The notes below the pieces were generated by a model that worked only from the letters and a program-made list of their open reading frames with translations, was not told where the DNA came from and ran no database searches. Positions 16,371 through 26,246 of a DNA stretch of 64,000 nt are shown here, piece by piece. This DNA comes from Haloplanus salinus (lineage in GTDB: Archaea; Halobacteriota; Halobacteria; Halobacteriales; Haloferacaceae): positions 372,001 through 436,000 of the forward strand of contig NZ_QPHM01000001.1 in NCBI RefSeq assembly GCF_003336245.1, in the 5' to 3' direction. A program made the translations under genes and the position numbers. Position 1 is the stretch's first letter. The number at the start of each line of letters is the position of its first letter.

Positions 16371-17986
16371 AACCCCGTTGCAGTTCCGTCCTTCCGTGGC
16401 TCCGTCGCCCCGGATATCACGTCGCCGTCGAGCCGCGTGATCTGGCCGCCGCCGAAGTCACCGGGCGGCCGGACGACCACCTCGTGACCCCGGCGGGCGA
16501 GTTTCGGTAAGAGCCCGTCGGGGAACCGGTCCTCGACGGCGAGGCTCCCGTCCTCGCGGTAGCGCCAGCGCGGCGCGTCCAGCGCCGCCTGAAGCGGCAT
16601 GCCGTAGTCGAGCAGGTTCGACAGCACCTGCAGGTGTCCCTGGGGCTGCATGTAGCCGCCCATGACCCCGAAAGCCGCCCAGTCGTCGTCGCCGAGACGG
16701 CACAGTCCCGGGATGAGCGTGTGGAACGGGCGCTTGCCGGGTTCGATCCGGTTCGGGTGGTCGGGGTCGAGCGAGAACGAACTCCCGCGGTTCTGGAGCG
16801 TGATGCCCGTCCCCGGCACCACCACGCCGCTCCCGAAGTTCCCGAAGATGGAGTTGATGAAGGAGACGACGTTGCCCGCCTCGTCCGCGACGGTCAGGAG
16901 GACGGTGTCGCCGTCACCGGGTGCCCCCGGCCCGCCGATCGACACCGAGCCGGCGCGCTCGCCGACCGTCGCCGCCCGCTCCGCCGCGTAGGCGTTCGAC
17001 CCCAGCGCCGGCACGTCCTCGAACTCGGGGTCGGTGATGTAGTGGTGGCCGTCGTGGAAGGCGCGCTTCAGCGATTCCGCGAAGTAGTGGACCCGCTCCG
17101 CGGAGTCGTAGTCGTACCCCCCGGCGTCGAGTTCCTCGGCGATATTCAGCGCCTCCAGGGCTACCAGCCCCTGGTTGTTCGGCGGGAGTTCGTACACCTC
17201 GGCGCCGCGATAGGTGGTCGAGACGGGGTCGACGTACTCCGGCTCGAAGCCGGCGAGGTCGTCGGCCGCGAGCAGTCCGCCCCGGTCACGTACCGTTTCG
17301 GCGATGCGATCGGCCAGCGCCCCCTCGTAGAAGGCGTCGGCGCCCGCCGTCGCGATCGTATCGAGGGTCTCCCCGAGGTCGGGGAGCGTCACCACCTCGC
17401 CGGGTTCGGGCGACCGGCCGTCGAGCAGGTACTCCTCGCGGGCGCCCTCCTCGGTGAACAGCGCCTCCCCGGTCGCCCACATGTCCGCGATCACCTCGCT
17501 GACCGGAAAGCCCTCCCGTGCGTACTCGACCGCGGGGTCGAGCGCGGCCGCGAGCGACCGGGTCCCGTGGTCCTCGACGAGCCGTTCCCACCCCCGTGCG
17601 GTCCCGGGAACGGTCACCGCGAGCGGCCCGGCGCCTGGCATCGACGCCGCCGTCGGATCGACGCCCGACCGCTCGGCCACCCGCTCGCGAACCGTCCCGA
17701 TCGTCGCCTCGGCGGGCGCGCCGCCACAGCTCCGAAACGCGCCCACGTCGCCGTCGGCGGTGCGATAGAGGGCGAAGGCGTCGCCCCCGATGCCGGTACT
17801 CATGGGTTCGACGACGTTCAGGACGGCCGCCGTCGTCACCGCCGCGTCGAAGGCGTTGCCGCCCTCGCGGAGCGCCGCCACGCCCGCCTGCGTCGCGAGC
17901 GGCTGGCTCGTCGCCACCATACCGTTCCGCGCGTACGCCGTCGACCGCCGCGAGTCGAAGCGGTCGAGGTCCGGGTTCGGGTCCAT
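16367..17986 (-). CDS. ggt: Gamma-glutamyltransferase (539 aa)
   Basis: Ntn-hydrolase that cleaves or transfers gamma-glutamyl groups; the precursor is normally self-cleaved into two subunits. The large-subunit region begins MVATSQPLATQAGVAALREGGNAFDAAV and contains STGIGGDAF. The predicted processing site precedes Thr in GDGDTVLLTVADEAGN, and the small subunit has NSIFGNFGSGVVVPGTG and GKRPFHTLIPG. The start at 17986 is chosen because the frame beyond it is A/T-rich promoter sequence. Haloarchaea make gamma-glutamylcysteine rather than glutathione, so that thiol is a plausible substrate (inference). No signal peptide is seen, so the protein is probably cytoplasmic. Confidence 0.93.
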   Translation of the reverse strand: MDPNPDLDRFDSRRSTAYARNGMVATSQPLATQAGVAALREGGNAFDAAVTTAAVLNVVEPMSTGIGGDAFALYRTADGDVGAFRSCGGAPAEATIGTVRERVAERSGVDPTAASMPGAGPLAVTVPGTARGWERLVEDHGTRSLAAALDPAVEYAREGFPVSEVIADMWATGEALFTEEGAREEYLLDGRSPEPGEVVTLPDLGETLDTIATAGADAFYEGALADRIAETVRDRGGLLAADDLAGFEPEYVDPVSTTYRGAEVYELPPNNQGLVALEALNIAEELDAGGYDYDSAERVHYFAESLKRAFHDGHHYITDPEFEDVPALGSNAYAAERAATVGERAGSVSIGGPGAPGDGDTVLLTVADEAGNVVSFINSIFGNFGSGVVVPGTGITLQNRGSSFSLDPDHPNRIEPGKRPFHTLIPGLCRLGDDDWAAFGVMGGYMQPQGHLQVLSNLLDYGMPLQAALDAPRWRYREDGSLAVEDRFPDGLLPKLARRGHEVVVRPPGDFGGGQITRLDGDVISGATEPRKDGTATGF

Positions 17987-18200
17987 ACTCCACACAACCC
18001 GACAACTACACAAAGTCGTTGGGTATCGGGTCAATCTAACCGTAAATACCGAGTAGAATATCAAATATAACACAACATTTGTGCTTAGATGAGGTCGTAA
18101 GAGTCGTTTTACTGTCAGATTTGGCCCTGATCAAAACGTTCGGTCACCGATGGCCGTGGCTCTCGCCCGGCGAACGCGTCCCTCGAAGAAGTCGGCGCGG

Positions 18201-18485
18201 TTAGTCGATGTGGCCTTCGCGGCGCAGTTGGTCGGCGTCCTGTCCCGAGTACCGCCACTCGATGTTTGCCTTCTCGTCCTGCCAGGACCACGGTTCGACG
18301 AGGACCACGTCGCCCTCGTTGATCCACGTGCGGTATTTCATGCGGCCGGGGATGCGGCCCATTCGCTCCTCGCCGTCCTCACAGCGGACGCGGACGTGGT
18401 TCCCACCGTTGTGCTGGGTTACGACCGCGAACAGTTCGTCGTCGTCGGGCATTCGGAGGTTCCGGCGCCCGGTTTCTTCGCTCAT
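18201..18485 (-). CDS. eif1a: Translation initiation factor aIF1A (94 aa)
   Basis: OB-fold initiation factor that occupies the ribosomal A site during start-codon selection. The family core is complete: [48 protein letters not shown] and the C-terminal [15 protein letters not shown]. The start at 18485 lies about 25 bases from a TATA-like element on the minus strand (gattacttatcc), so the mRNA is probably leaderless. Confidence 0.97.
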   Translation of the reverse strand: MSEETGRRNLRMPDDDELFAVVTQHNGGNHVRVRCEDGEERMGRIPGRMKYRTWINEGDVVLVEPWSWQDEKANIEWRYSGQDADQLRREGHID

Positions 18486-18617
18486 ATTTGGACTAGGTGG
18501 TCCACACGGATAAGTAATCGGAGATGGCCGGTAACGCTCCGCACGGCACCGGCCGGGCCGCCGGGCGTCCTGCCGGCGCCCCCGAACCTTTTACTCCGCC
18601 GGTCGAACGGATGCCCG

Positions 18618-19634
18618 ATGCGTGCCGCAGCGTTCACCGACCTGATCGGACCGGACGGCGTCGACGTGATCGACCTTGACCGCCCCGACCCCGGCCCGGG
18701 TGAGGCCGTCGTCGACGTCCAGGCCTGCTCGATCAACCACCACGACCTCTGGATTCTGGAGGGGGCGTCCGCGATGGTCGACCCAACCGACCTGCCTTTC
18801 GTCAGCGGCCTCGACGTCACGGGGGTCGTCGACGACGTCGGCGAGGGCGTCACCGGCGTCGCCCCCGGCGACCGGGTCCTCCTCTGTCCGAACGAGACGT
18901 GCGGCACCTGCCGGTTCTGCCGTGAAGGCCCGGAGACCCTCTGTGAATCCTACTCGCTGTACCACGGCGGCCTCGCGGAGGAAGCCTGCGTCGCGGCCGA
19001 CCGACTGGTTTCCCTCCCCGATGACGTGGACGCGACGACGGCCGCGGCGCTCCCGACGGCGTATCTCACCGCCTCCCACATGCTCCGCCGGGCGGGGGTC
19101 GAACCCGGCGACCTCCTCTTCGTCCCCGGCGCGACCGGCGGCGTCGGCGTCGCAACGATTCAACTCGCGGCCCTCCGTGGCGTCCGCACTATCGGCACCT
19201 CGTCGTCGGCGTCGAAACTCGACGCCGTCGCCGACCTCGGCGCCGATCACACGATCCAAGGGACGGATCCCGACGCCCTCCGGGAGGCCGTCACCGACAT
19301 CGGCACGCCGGACGCCGTCGTCAACCACCTCGGCGGCGACTACACCGGCCTCGGTCTCGACGTCATGCGCCGCGGCGGACGGATGGTCGTCTGTGGGCGC
19401 ACCGCCGGGCCGACCTCCGAGATCGACATCGCCGACCTGTTCCGGGGGCACAAGTGCGTGATCGGGAGCACGATGGGGACCCAGACCGACCTCGAACGGC
19501 TGGTCGACCTCGTCGCCGCGGGCGATCTCGACCCCCGAGTCGATCGGACGTTCCCGCTCTCGGAGACGGCGGCGGCGTTCGAACGGATGGCGGACCGGGA
19601 GACGCTCGGGAAACTCGTCGTGACGATGGACTAG
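18618..19634 (+). CDS. Zinc-binding alcohol dehydrogenase/quinone oxidoreductase (338 aa)
   Basis: Medium-chain dehydrogenase/reductase. The N-terminal GroES-like domain has the structural-zinc cysteine set in CGTCRFCREGPETLC, and NHHDLWILEG near 50. The Rossmann domain carries VPGATGGVGVATIQLAALRG near 170. The catalytic-zinc Cys common in ADHs is not obvious at the NHHD position, so a quinone-oxidoreductase-like activity is as likely as an alcohol dehydrogenase. The ATG at 18618 gives the normal start MRAAAFTD. It is convergent with the K+ channel gene (CTAG overlap). Confidence 0.88.
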   Translation: MRAAAFTDLIGPDGVDVIDLDRPDPGPGEAVVDVQACSINHHDLWILEGASAMVDPTDLPFVSGLDVTGVVDDVGEGVTGVAPGDRVLLCPNETCGTCRFCREGPETLCESYSLYHGGLAEEACVAADRLVSLPDDVDATTAAALPTAYLTASHMLRRAGVEPGDLLFVPGATGGVGVATIQLAALRGVRTIGTSSSASKLDAVADLGADHTIQGTDPDALREAVTDIGTPDAVVNHLGGDYTGLGLDVMRRGGRMVVCGRTAGPTSEIDIADLFRGHKCVIGSTMGTQTDLERLVDLVAAGDLDPRVDRTFPLSETAAAFERMADRETLGKLVVTMD

Positions 19635-21265
19635 CCCAGCGTCTCCATGAATCGGTTCGCCCCCTCGTCGGTACCGGCGATGACGAGTTCGTCGCCCTCC
19701 TCGATGCGGAAGTCCGCCCCGAGGTCGGTGATCATCTCGCCGTCGCGGTCGACGCCGACGACGGTACAGCCCGTCCGCGCCCGCACGTCCGCCCCGCCGA
19801 GCGTTCGACCGACGAGTCCCGGCGCGTGCGTGCGGAGCACCTCCACCTGCTTGTCGAGCGACATGACCTCCTCGTCTTCGAGGATGGTGGAGGCGAGCAT
19901 CCGGCCGCTGACCGTCGCCAACGAGAGAACGTAGTCCGCGCCCGCGCGATACATCTTCTGGACGTTCTCGGTTTTCTCCGCCCGCGCGATCAGCTCGATG
20001 TCGGGGTTCAGATCCCGAACGACGAGGATGGCGAACTCGGTCAAGGTGTCGTCCGGAATGGCGAGAATGACGGTTCGTGCGTCCTCGACCTCCGCCCGCG
20101 AGAGTGCGTCGGGATCGGTCGCGTCGCCGGTCATGTCCACCCCGGGGCCGTCGACCAGGTCTAGCACCGTGGTGGAGACGTCGGCCGTCGAGAGCGCCGC
20201 GGAGACGGTGGTGCCGACCTCGCCGTGGCCGACGACGACGGTCCGCCCCCGACGGAACCGACGTACGTCAGACATCGTCAGCTCCTTGAGCCGCTCCAGC
20301 TGTGCTTCCCGGCCCGTGACCAGCAGGACGGTGCCGTTGTCGAGCGTGGCGTCCGGCGAGGGCGGACTCTCGAACTGGCCCCGGAACCACGCGCCGACGA
20401 TGTTCACGCCGGCGCGCTCGCGCATCCCGCTCTCCGCGATGGTCCGCCCGACGAGGTCGCTGTTGCGCTGGATCGGCAGTTCGGCGATCTCGAAGTCCTC
20501 GCCGACTTCGACGGCGTCGCCCAGTTCGGTCGAAATGCCGGCCGTCACCTTCGACGCCAGTCCCTCGCCGAGGAGCGCCCGCGGCGAGAGCACGTCGTCG
20601 GCGCCGGCGAGGCGGTGGTACCGCTCGCGGGACGGGTCGTCGACGACGCTCACCGTCCGCACGTCCTCGGCGACTTCCTTCGCGGTGAGGACCGTGCTCG
20701 TGTTGACGGGATCGGAGCCGTCGGCGACGAGACAGCGGGCGGCGGGGAGGCGTGCGGCTTCCAATCCGTCGACCGACTCCGGGTCGGCGTGAATGACGTC
20801 GTACCCCTGCTCGTACCGGTCCTTCGCCCGGTCACGGTCCGGTTCGAGGACGAGGTGGTCGACGCCCACGGAGTCGAGTTCGTCGACCAGCGTCTCGCCC
20901 CGCGGCGTCAGCGTACAGACGACGACGTGGTCCTCGAGATCCGCCGCCGCCGCCGTCGGCACCGTCGTCGAGATGGCCTCCTCGAACAGCGGGAAGACGA
21001 GCACCGGGAGCGCGAGGAAGATGAGGACGACGCCCGTCAGATCCATCAGGATGACGAGGACGTTCATCTCGGGGGTCGTCCACGGGGCGTCGGAGCCGAA
21101 GCCGGTCGTGGTGAACGTCTCCACGACGACCTGGAGCGAGTGGAGGAAGCTGATCGGCGAGCCCTCGAAGACGCTCATCCCGGCGTCGTACACCGCCGCG
21201 TAGCCGAACATCACGCCGACGAGGACGACGACGTACTGCGACGTTCGTCGCTGCCAGGTGTCCAT
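19631..21265 (-). CDS. Potassium channel with two RCK (TrkA-N/TrkA-C) modules (544 aa)
   Basis: Two membrane helices (about 10-30 and 65-90) flank a pore loop with the filter-like sequence TTTGFGSD at about 52-59. They are followed by an RCK Rossmann domain (HVVVCTLTPRGETLVDEL), a TrkA-C module, a second Rossmann domain (TVVVGHGEVGTTVSAAL) and a second TrkA-C ending GDELVIAGTDEGANRF. This is a ligand-gated K+ channel architecture with a tandem RCK in one chain. GFG in place of the usual GYG is a tolerated filter variant. High cytoplasmic K+ in haloarchaea makes this gene important for ion balance. Confidence 0.9.
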   Translation of the reverse strand: MDTWQRRTSQYVVVLVGVMFGYAAVYDAGMSVFEGSPISFLHSLQVVVETFTTTGFGSDAPWTTPEMNVLVILMDLTGVVLIFLALPVLVFPLFEEAISTTVPTAAAADLEDHVVVCTLTPRGETLVDELDSVGVDHLVLEPDRDRAKDRYEQGYDVIHADPESVDGLEAARLPAARCLVADGSDPVNTSTVLTAKEVAEDVRTVSVVDDPSRERYHRLAGADDVLSPRALLGEGLASKVTAGISTELGDAVEVGEDFEIAELPIQRNSDLVGRTIAESGMRERAGVNIVGAWFRGQFESPPSPDATLDNGTVLLVTGREAQLERLKELTMSDVRRFRRGRTVVVGHGEVGTTVSAALSTADVSTTVLDLVDGPGVDMTGDATDPDALSRAEVEDARTVILAIPDDTLTEFAILVVRDLNPDIELIARAEKTENVQKMYRAGADYVLSLATVSGRMLASTILEDEEVMSLDKQVEVLRTHAPGLVGRTLGGADVRARTGCTVVGVDRDGEMITDLGADFRIEEGDELVIAGTDEGANRFMETLG

Positions 21266-21268
21266 ACC

Positions 21269-22582
21269 TCACTCTGTGCGGTCGGTCGAATAAACCGTCC
21301 GTTCCGGGCCGGCCGTGCCGTCGGCGACGCGCCGCCGGAGCACCATCACCACGCCGACGCCAGCGGTGACCGATGCGCCGGCGACGGCGAACGCTCGGCC
21401 GTATCCCGACGCGGCGAGCCACCCACCGCCGACGCTCCCCACGCCGCTCGCAAGCGTCGAGAGCGCGCCGTAGACGCCGAGCGCCTCGCCGCGGACGATG
21501 GGTGGTGACAGGCGCGTCACGAGCGTGACCGCCGAGATGGCGATGACCGCCCAGGTGACGCCGACGAGGACGAACAGCGGGAGCGTAGCCGCGAGCACGC
21601 CACCCGTCGCAACGATGGCGGGAAACGTCACGGCCCGGACGGCGAGACTCCCCGCGTGAACCAGCGTCACCTCGTATCGCTCGACCAGTTCCCCGGCGCT
21701 CCCGAAGGAGGCGGCGGCGCCGACGTTGAGCGCGAGATAGAGGCCGAAGACGGCGTCGTCGCCGAAGCCGACGCCCGCGAGGTAGGCCGGCAACGGGGCG
21801 AAGAAAGCGCCGAAGCCAGCGAAGACGAGGACGACGGCGGCGAAGTAGAGCGCGAGGCTCGGCGTGAACCGGCGGACGAACCGGCGCGGGTGGAGGCCAC
21901 GGAAGTCCATCCGAGTCGGCGTAAACGGGAAGCCGGCGCCCCGGACGCCGAACCGGGTGGCGCCGCGGAGCGCTCGCCTGAGCCGTCGCGGTGCCGGCCC
22001 CGCCCTCGGGCCAGGATCGACCGGAAGCGCCCGCGCCGTGAGGAGCCAGCCGGCGGCCGCGCTGGTGCCACAGACGAGACAGACGGCCCGAAGCGCGGTC
22101 CGGGCGTCCAGCCCCACCAGCCGCTCGCCGCCGACGAGGACGCAGACCCCGACGAGAAGGCCGAGCGCCCAGCCGACGCCCTGCCACTCGTTGAGGCGGG
22201 TGATCCGGTCGCTCCACGCGGATTCCTGTGCACCGACGACGGCGAGTAGCGTGACGACGGGCGTCGCCGCGGCGAAGGCGAACCAGATCCCGGCGTTGGC
22301 GGCGACGACGACGGGGATGGATTCGACGCCGGCGACGACGGCCAGCCCGCCGGCCACGACGGCGATGGCACCGAGGACGTACCCTCGTCGGTGACCGGTG
22401 CGGTCGGCGAGGCGGCCGACGACGAGCGCACCGGGCGCCGCCGCCGCCGCCGCTGCGGCCGCGAGCACCCCGAGGACCACTGGACCGCCACCGAGTTCGA
22501 CCACGTACAGCGGGACGACGAGCGACGCGCCGCCGAGACCGATCGAAGCGAGTCCCCAGCCGTAGAGCCAGCGGTCGGACAC
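21269..22582 (-). CDS. MFS transporter (437 aa)
   Basis: Major-facilitator permease with about 12 hydrophobic helices split by a basic cytoplasmic loop near residues 195-245 (RRLRRALRGATRFGVRGAG...RRFVRRF). The family loop motif appears as GRLADRTGHRRGYVLG near 57. It starts 3 bases upstream of the K+ channel's promoter region, on the same strand. The substrate cannot be assigned; drug or metabolite efflux is usual for this type. Confidence 0.85.
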   Translation of the reverse strand: MSDRWLYGWGLASIGLGGASLVVPLYVVELGGGPVVLGVLAAAAAAAAAPGALVVGRLADRTGHRRGYVLGAIAVVAGGLAVVAGVESIPVVVAANAGIWFAFAAATPVVTLLAVVGAQESAWSDRITRLNEWQGVGWALGLLVGVCVLVGGERLVGLDARTALRAVCLVCGTSAAAGWLLTARALPVDPGPRAGPAPRRLRRALRGATRFGVRGAGFPFTPTRMDFRGLHPRRFVRRFTPSLALYFAAVVLVFAGFGAFFAPLPAYLAGVGFGDDAVFGLYLALNVGAAASFGSAGELVERYEVTLVHAGSLAVRAVTFPAIVATGGVLAATLPLFVLVGVTWAVIAISAVTLVTRLSPPIVRGEALGVYGALSTLASGVGSVGGGWLAASGYGRAFAVAGASVTAGVGVVMVLRRRVADGTAGPERTVYSTDRTE

Positions 22583-22715
22583 GCCGTACGTCTCTCGGCC
22601 GCGGTACTTATCTCATTGCCCCGGCGCGGCCGTCGTCCCGGCGGCGCCGTCTCGCCGTTCGCGGGTCTCGTCGGCCATCGAAGCGATTAAGCCCGGACTG
22701 ACCGAATCCCCGTTC

Positions 22716-22976
22716 ATGCAACAGCTCATCGTCAGGGGCGACCCCGGCATCCGCAAGGACGCCGTCATCGACTACGACGGCGAGGAGCAGGTCTGTTTCT
22801 CGATTCAGCGCCAGGGCGACTACCACGGTCCCGACGAGGTGCAGCTCTGGTGTACCATCGGCACGCCCGACGAGCGGGAGGCCTTCGAGAAGCGCCAGTA
22901 CGTCCCCCACTGGCTCGACGTGGAGTCCGTCGACGCCGACGCGCTCGACGTGATCGCCCCGCGCGGCCGACAGTAG
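22716..22976 (+). CDS. HAH_0734-type small haloarchaeal protein (86 aa)
   Basis: Short soluble protein MQQLIVRGDPGIRKDAVIDY with a conserved centre (GPDEVQLWCTIGT, YVPHWLDVESVDAD). I recognise it as the haloarchaea-restricted HAH_0734 family; its function is unknown. It is monocistronic, with no motif suggesting an enzyme. The small size, high charge and strong family conservation suggest a binding or structural role (inference only). Confidence 0.85.
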   Translation: MQQLIVRGDPGIRKDAVIDYDGEEQVCFSIQRQGDYHGPDEVQLWCTIGTPDEREAFEKRQYVPHWLDVESVDADALDVIAPRGRQ

Positions 22977-23060
22977 TTCGTACGCGTTGTGATAGGTCGC
23001 GACCGGTGATCCGCCGGGTCGTCCGGGCCGACCACCGGTAACCGGTTACGATAACCCGTA

Positions 23061-25385
23061 TCACGCGACGCCGAGTTCGTCCTCGTCGACCCGGTAGATG
23101 GTTACCGCTTCGTTCCGAAAGACGGGCGTGAGTCCCTCGACGCCCGCGAACGTCACCGACCCGTAGCGGGCGCGCTCGGCCGGGCCGACCCACACGTACT
23201 CGACCCCGTAGCGGTCGAGTACCGCGACGGTCCGCTCGGGCGACCCGGTGTAGGCGTCGTCCACGTCGCGCACCCGCCCGAGATACGGCGCCGACCCCCG
23301 GTACCCGATTTCGTGTCCCCACCCGGCGACGGTGGGGACGCCGGTGAGGCTCGCGGCCGGGCTGGAGTCCCAGCTGTACATCCCCGGCGGCGCGGGGTAG
23401 TCGCCGTTCGGCCCCGGATACCGCCCCGTCGCGGGCGCCGAGAGGAGCGTCGGCCGGCCGGACAGGCCGTCGACGTAGGCGATGGCCGGCGCCTCGTCGG
23501 GGTGGTCGCGCTCGACGAACCGTGTGGCGTCGAGCGTCGGGTCCGTGGACGCGTCGAAATGTGCCGAGAGCGCCAACCCCGCGTACGGCACCGTCGCGAC
23601 GACGACGGCGACGGCGAGGGTCGCCCGGAGCCAGCGCGACCGGGTCCCGGGGAGCGACGGCGCGTCGGCGCCGCCGGCCCACCGGACGAACGCCGGGAGG
23701 GCGGCACCCGCGGCCGTTCCCCACAGCACCCACACCTGCATATACGTCTTGAAGACGGTATTCATCCGGAGGGGGCCGGCCTGCTCTTTCACGTAGACGA
23801 GTTCGACGATGGCGACGAGGCCCGCGCCGGCGACGATCAGAACCGTCTCGAATCCGACCGGCCGATCCGTCCGGCAGGCGACCCAGCCGAAGACGAGAAG
23901 CGGCCCGACGACGACGGCGACGGGGAGGGCCGCCGTCGCCGCGAGCAGCCCGAGAGCGGCGACGCCGACCAGCAGCGGGAGGCTCCGGTCGACCGACAGC
24001 CGATCCAGCAGGTAGGCGTAGAAGGTGACGACGAAGGCCCCGTGAACGAGCAGGAGACCGGGGAGGCTCGTTCGCTCCGCGGCGGCGAGGAAGGCCACCT
24101 CCCGGCCGGCGCCGGCGCCGAGCAGGAACGGGACGGCGAGGGCGCCGCCGAGGACGCCCGCGACGCCCGCGACGCCGAGGGCGCCGACGAGGTGGCCGAA
24201 CTCGTCGAGGAGCGGGCCGTCGTCCCGGCGCCGTCGCCACGCGGCGACCCGTTCCGAGAGCATCGACCAGGGGTCCGCGGGACCGAGCGCGACGGCGAGA
24301 AAGAGGAGGCCGAACAGCGAGGGCATGCTCCAAGTGTCGATCACGGTCTGTAGCCCGGCGAGCAAGGGGACGACGACGAACGCGAGCAGCCGACGGCGTC
24401 GCAGGTCACGCGACGGCGTCCGGTAGAGCGCGAACGCGAGGGCGGCACCCAGGAGGAGGAAGGGCGTCCCCATCATGTGTGCGTGGAGGTCGCCGTTCAG
24501 CCACGCGAACAGCGGGAACTCGTTGATCGTACCCGGGACGACGCGGCTGGCAGTCCAGTAGGAGAAGGCGTCGACGCCTCCCAGAACGCCCTCGGTCGAG
24601 TATCGCGACCGGGCGGCGACGGCGGCGGCCACGTCACGCTGGAGCGACGGGGGGAGCGCCGCGACGACGAGACGGCTGACCGTGACGAGGTTGCTCGCAG
24701 CGCCGACGAAGAAGGCGGCAGCGAGGGCGGCGGGGCGCCACGCGTCGGCACGCCCCCGAGCGATCGCCCCGGCCAGCCCGTAGGCGGCCGTCACCAACGT
24801 CGCGTAGAAGCCCGCGAGCGAGAGGTTGTACGCGAAGCGCGTCGGCGTCGCGGTGAGATCCGCGAGGAGCGCGGTCAGGAGGTGGCCGCCGTAGTAGTAG
24901 GCGACGGGGTCGTTCGCGAACCACACGTCCTCGGGGGGGAGGACCGTCGCCCGCTCCAGAGCCTGCAGCAGGCCGAAATCGAGGAACTTCTCGCCGCCGA
25001 TGGGATAGACTGCGGGGTCGACGGCGCGGACGGCGACGAGGAAGAGGAACGCGGCGAGAAAGACGACGCTGGCCTCCGCGTTCCGACGGGTCGGCCGGAC
25101 GCCGTCCGCGAGTTCGAGGCGACGTTCGCGGAGCGCATCGCCGTCGAGGCCGGTGAGCGCGGCGAGGCCGATCAAGACGGCGAGGGCGGCGGCGAGGGTG
25201 ACGGGACCGAAGGTGAGGTGGCCGACCCAGTAGCCGACGGTGCCGACGACGACGAGCGCCGTCGGGAGGGCGAAGCCGACGCCGCGGCCGGGGAGCGTCG
25301 AGCAGAGGCGTGCCGCGACGGGACGCCCGAGACCGGCGAGGACGCCGTAGGCGACGAGCCACCGGACGACGAGACCGTACTCCAT
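23061..25385 (-). CDS. DUF2298/YYY-family membrane protein, glycan-related (774 aa)
   Basis: Very large polytopic membrane protein with about 18 hydrophobic segments and the namesake Tyr triplet in FANDPVAYYYGGHLLTALLAD near residue 155. Other conserved blocks are WLNGDLHAHMMGTPF, VKEQAGPLRMNTVFKTYMQVW and a C-terminal soluble stretch GPNGDYPAPPGMYSWDSSP with GYRGSAPYLGR. The family resembles lipid-linked-sugar glycosyltransferases in fold, but its reaction is unproven. The start at 25385 is the in-frame Met next to the divergent promoter. The divergent glycosyltransferase and GtrA genes suggest surface-glycan synthesis. Confidence 0.87.
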   Translation of the reverse strand: MEYGLVVRWLVAYGVLAGLGRPVAARLCSTLPGRGVGFALPTALVVVGTVGYWVGHLTFGPVTLAAALAVLIGLAALTGLDGDALRERRLELADGVRPTRRNAEASVVFLAAFLFLVAVRAVDPAVYPIGGEKFLDFGLLQALERATVLPPEDVWFANDPVAYYYGGHLLTALLADLTATPTRFAYNLSLAGFYATLVTAAYGLAGAIARGRADAWRPAALAAAFFVGAASNLVTVSRLVVAALPPSLQRDVAAAVAARSRYSTEGVLGGVDAFSYWTASRVVPGTINEFPLFAWLNGDLHAHMMGTPFLLLGAALAFALYRTPSRDLRRRRLLAFVVVPLLAGLQTVIDTWSMPSLFGLLFLAVALGPADPWSMLSERVAAWRRRRDDGPLLDEFGHLVGALGVAGVAGVLGGALAVPFLLGAGAGREVAFLAAAERTSLPGLLLVHGAFVVTFYAYLLDRLSVDRSLPLLVGVAALGLLAATAALPVAVVVGPLLVFGWVACRTDRPVGFETVLIVAGAGLVAIVELVYVKEQAGPLRMNTVFKTYMQVWVLWGTAAGAALPAFVRWAGGADAPSLPGTRSRWLRATLAVAVVVATVPYAGLALSAHFDASTDPTLDATRFVERDHPDEAPAIAYVDGLSGRPTLLSAPATGRYPGPNGDYPAPPGMYSWDSSPAASLTGVPTVAGWGHEIGYRGSAPYLGRVRDVDDAYTGSPERTVAVLDRYGVEYVWVGPAERARYGSVTFAGVEGLTPVFRNEAVTIYRVDEDELGVA

Positions 25386-25469
25386 CGATCCCACGACCGC
25401 CCAGCGTCGATAAACCGTTTGTGATCCGAAGTCGGTCGGTTTTTTACCGAGGTGGTGAAAGTGGCTCGC

Positions 25470-26246
25470 ATGAGCCGTTCTGTGGGGGTCGTGATCCCCG
25501 CGTACCATCCGGACGTCGATCGCCTCGGGGCGTACGTCCGTGCCCTCCAGAACGCCGTCGATCCCGAGGCGATCCGGGTCGAACTCGATGCCGCCGAGCC
25601 GTCGGTCCGGGATCGAATCGCCGACCTCCCGGTGACGCTCCACGAAGCGTCGAGCCGTCGGGGCAAGGGGGCGGCCATCACCGCCGGGTTCGAGGCGCTG
25701 TCGGCCGAGGTGGACGTCCTCGCGTTCGCGGACGCCGACGGGAGCACGCCTGCCCCCTCCATCGCGGACGTGATCCGCCCGGTCGTCGCCGGCGACGCCG
25801 ACGTGGCCGCGGGGTCGCGCCGCCACCCCGAGGCGACCGTGGAGTCCCACCAGACGGTCGCCCGCCGACATCTCGGCGACGGGTTCGCGTGGCTGGCCCG
25901 TCGTCTCCTCGACGTCCACCTCTACGACTACCAGTGTGGCGCGAAGGCGCTCACGAGCGACGCGTGGGACCGAGTTCGCCCACACCTCCACGAACCCGGC
26001 TTCGCGTGGGACATCGAACTCCTCGCCGTCGCGGACGCCGTCGGCTGTCGCATCGTCGAGACGCCCGTCGTCTGGGAGGACCGCCCCGAATCGACCGTCT
26101 CGCCCGTGCGGACGACCCTTCGGCTCGCCCGGGGGGTCGTGGTCTCCAGACACCGCGCGAAGCTCCTTCGAAACGACCGGCTCCACTCGCTTCTCGACCG
26201 CCCGCGGGACTCGACGCCCGCCCTCGTCGAGCGGGATCACCGATGA
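25470..26246 (+). CDS. Family-2 glycosyltransferase, dolichol-phosphate-sugar synthase type (258 aa)
   Basis: GT-A fold glycosyltransferase, lacking membrane helices. VGVVIPAYHPDVDRLGAYV opens the nucleotide-binding domain, SSRRGKGAAITAGFEA is the substrate loop, and the metal-binding ADADGST is at about 90-96. HLYDYQCGAKAL and EPGFAWDIELLAVAD follow, with a final acceptor-site region WEDRPEST. The pattern matches polyprenyl-phosphate mannose or glucose synthases. It is preceded by a TATA-like gttttttacc and shares a 4-base ATGA overlap with gtrA. The sugar is not determinable. Confidence 0.9.
   Translation: MSRSVGVVIPAYHPDVDRLGAYVRALQNAVDPEAIRVELDAAEPSVRDRIADLPVTLHEASSRRGKGAAITAGFEALSAEVDVLAFADADGSTPAPSIADVIRPVVAGDADVAAGSRRHPEATVESHQTVARRHLGDGFAWLARRLLDVHLYDYQCGAKALTSDAWDRVRPHLHEPGFAWDIELLAVADAVGCRIVETPVVWEDRPESTVSPVRTTLRLARGVVVSRHRAKLLRNDRLHSLLDRPRDSTPALVERDHR

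Noticed and set aside
25452-25469. Start of the glycosyltransferase at the upstream ATG
   Set aside because: The ATG at 25470 gives MSRSVGVVIPAY, the standard beginning of the family; the six extra residues add nothing conserved.
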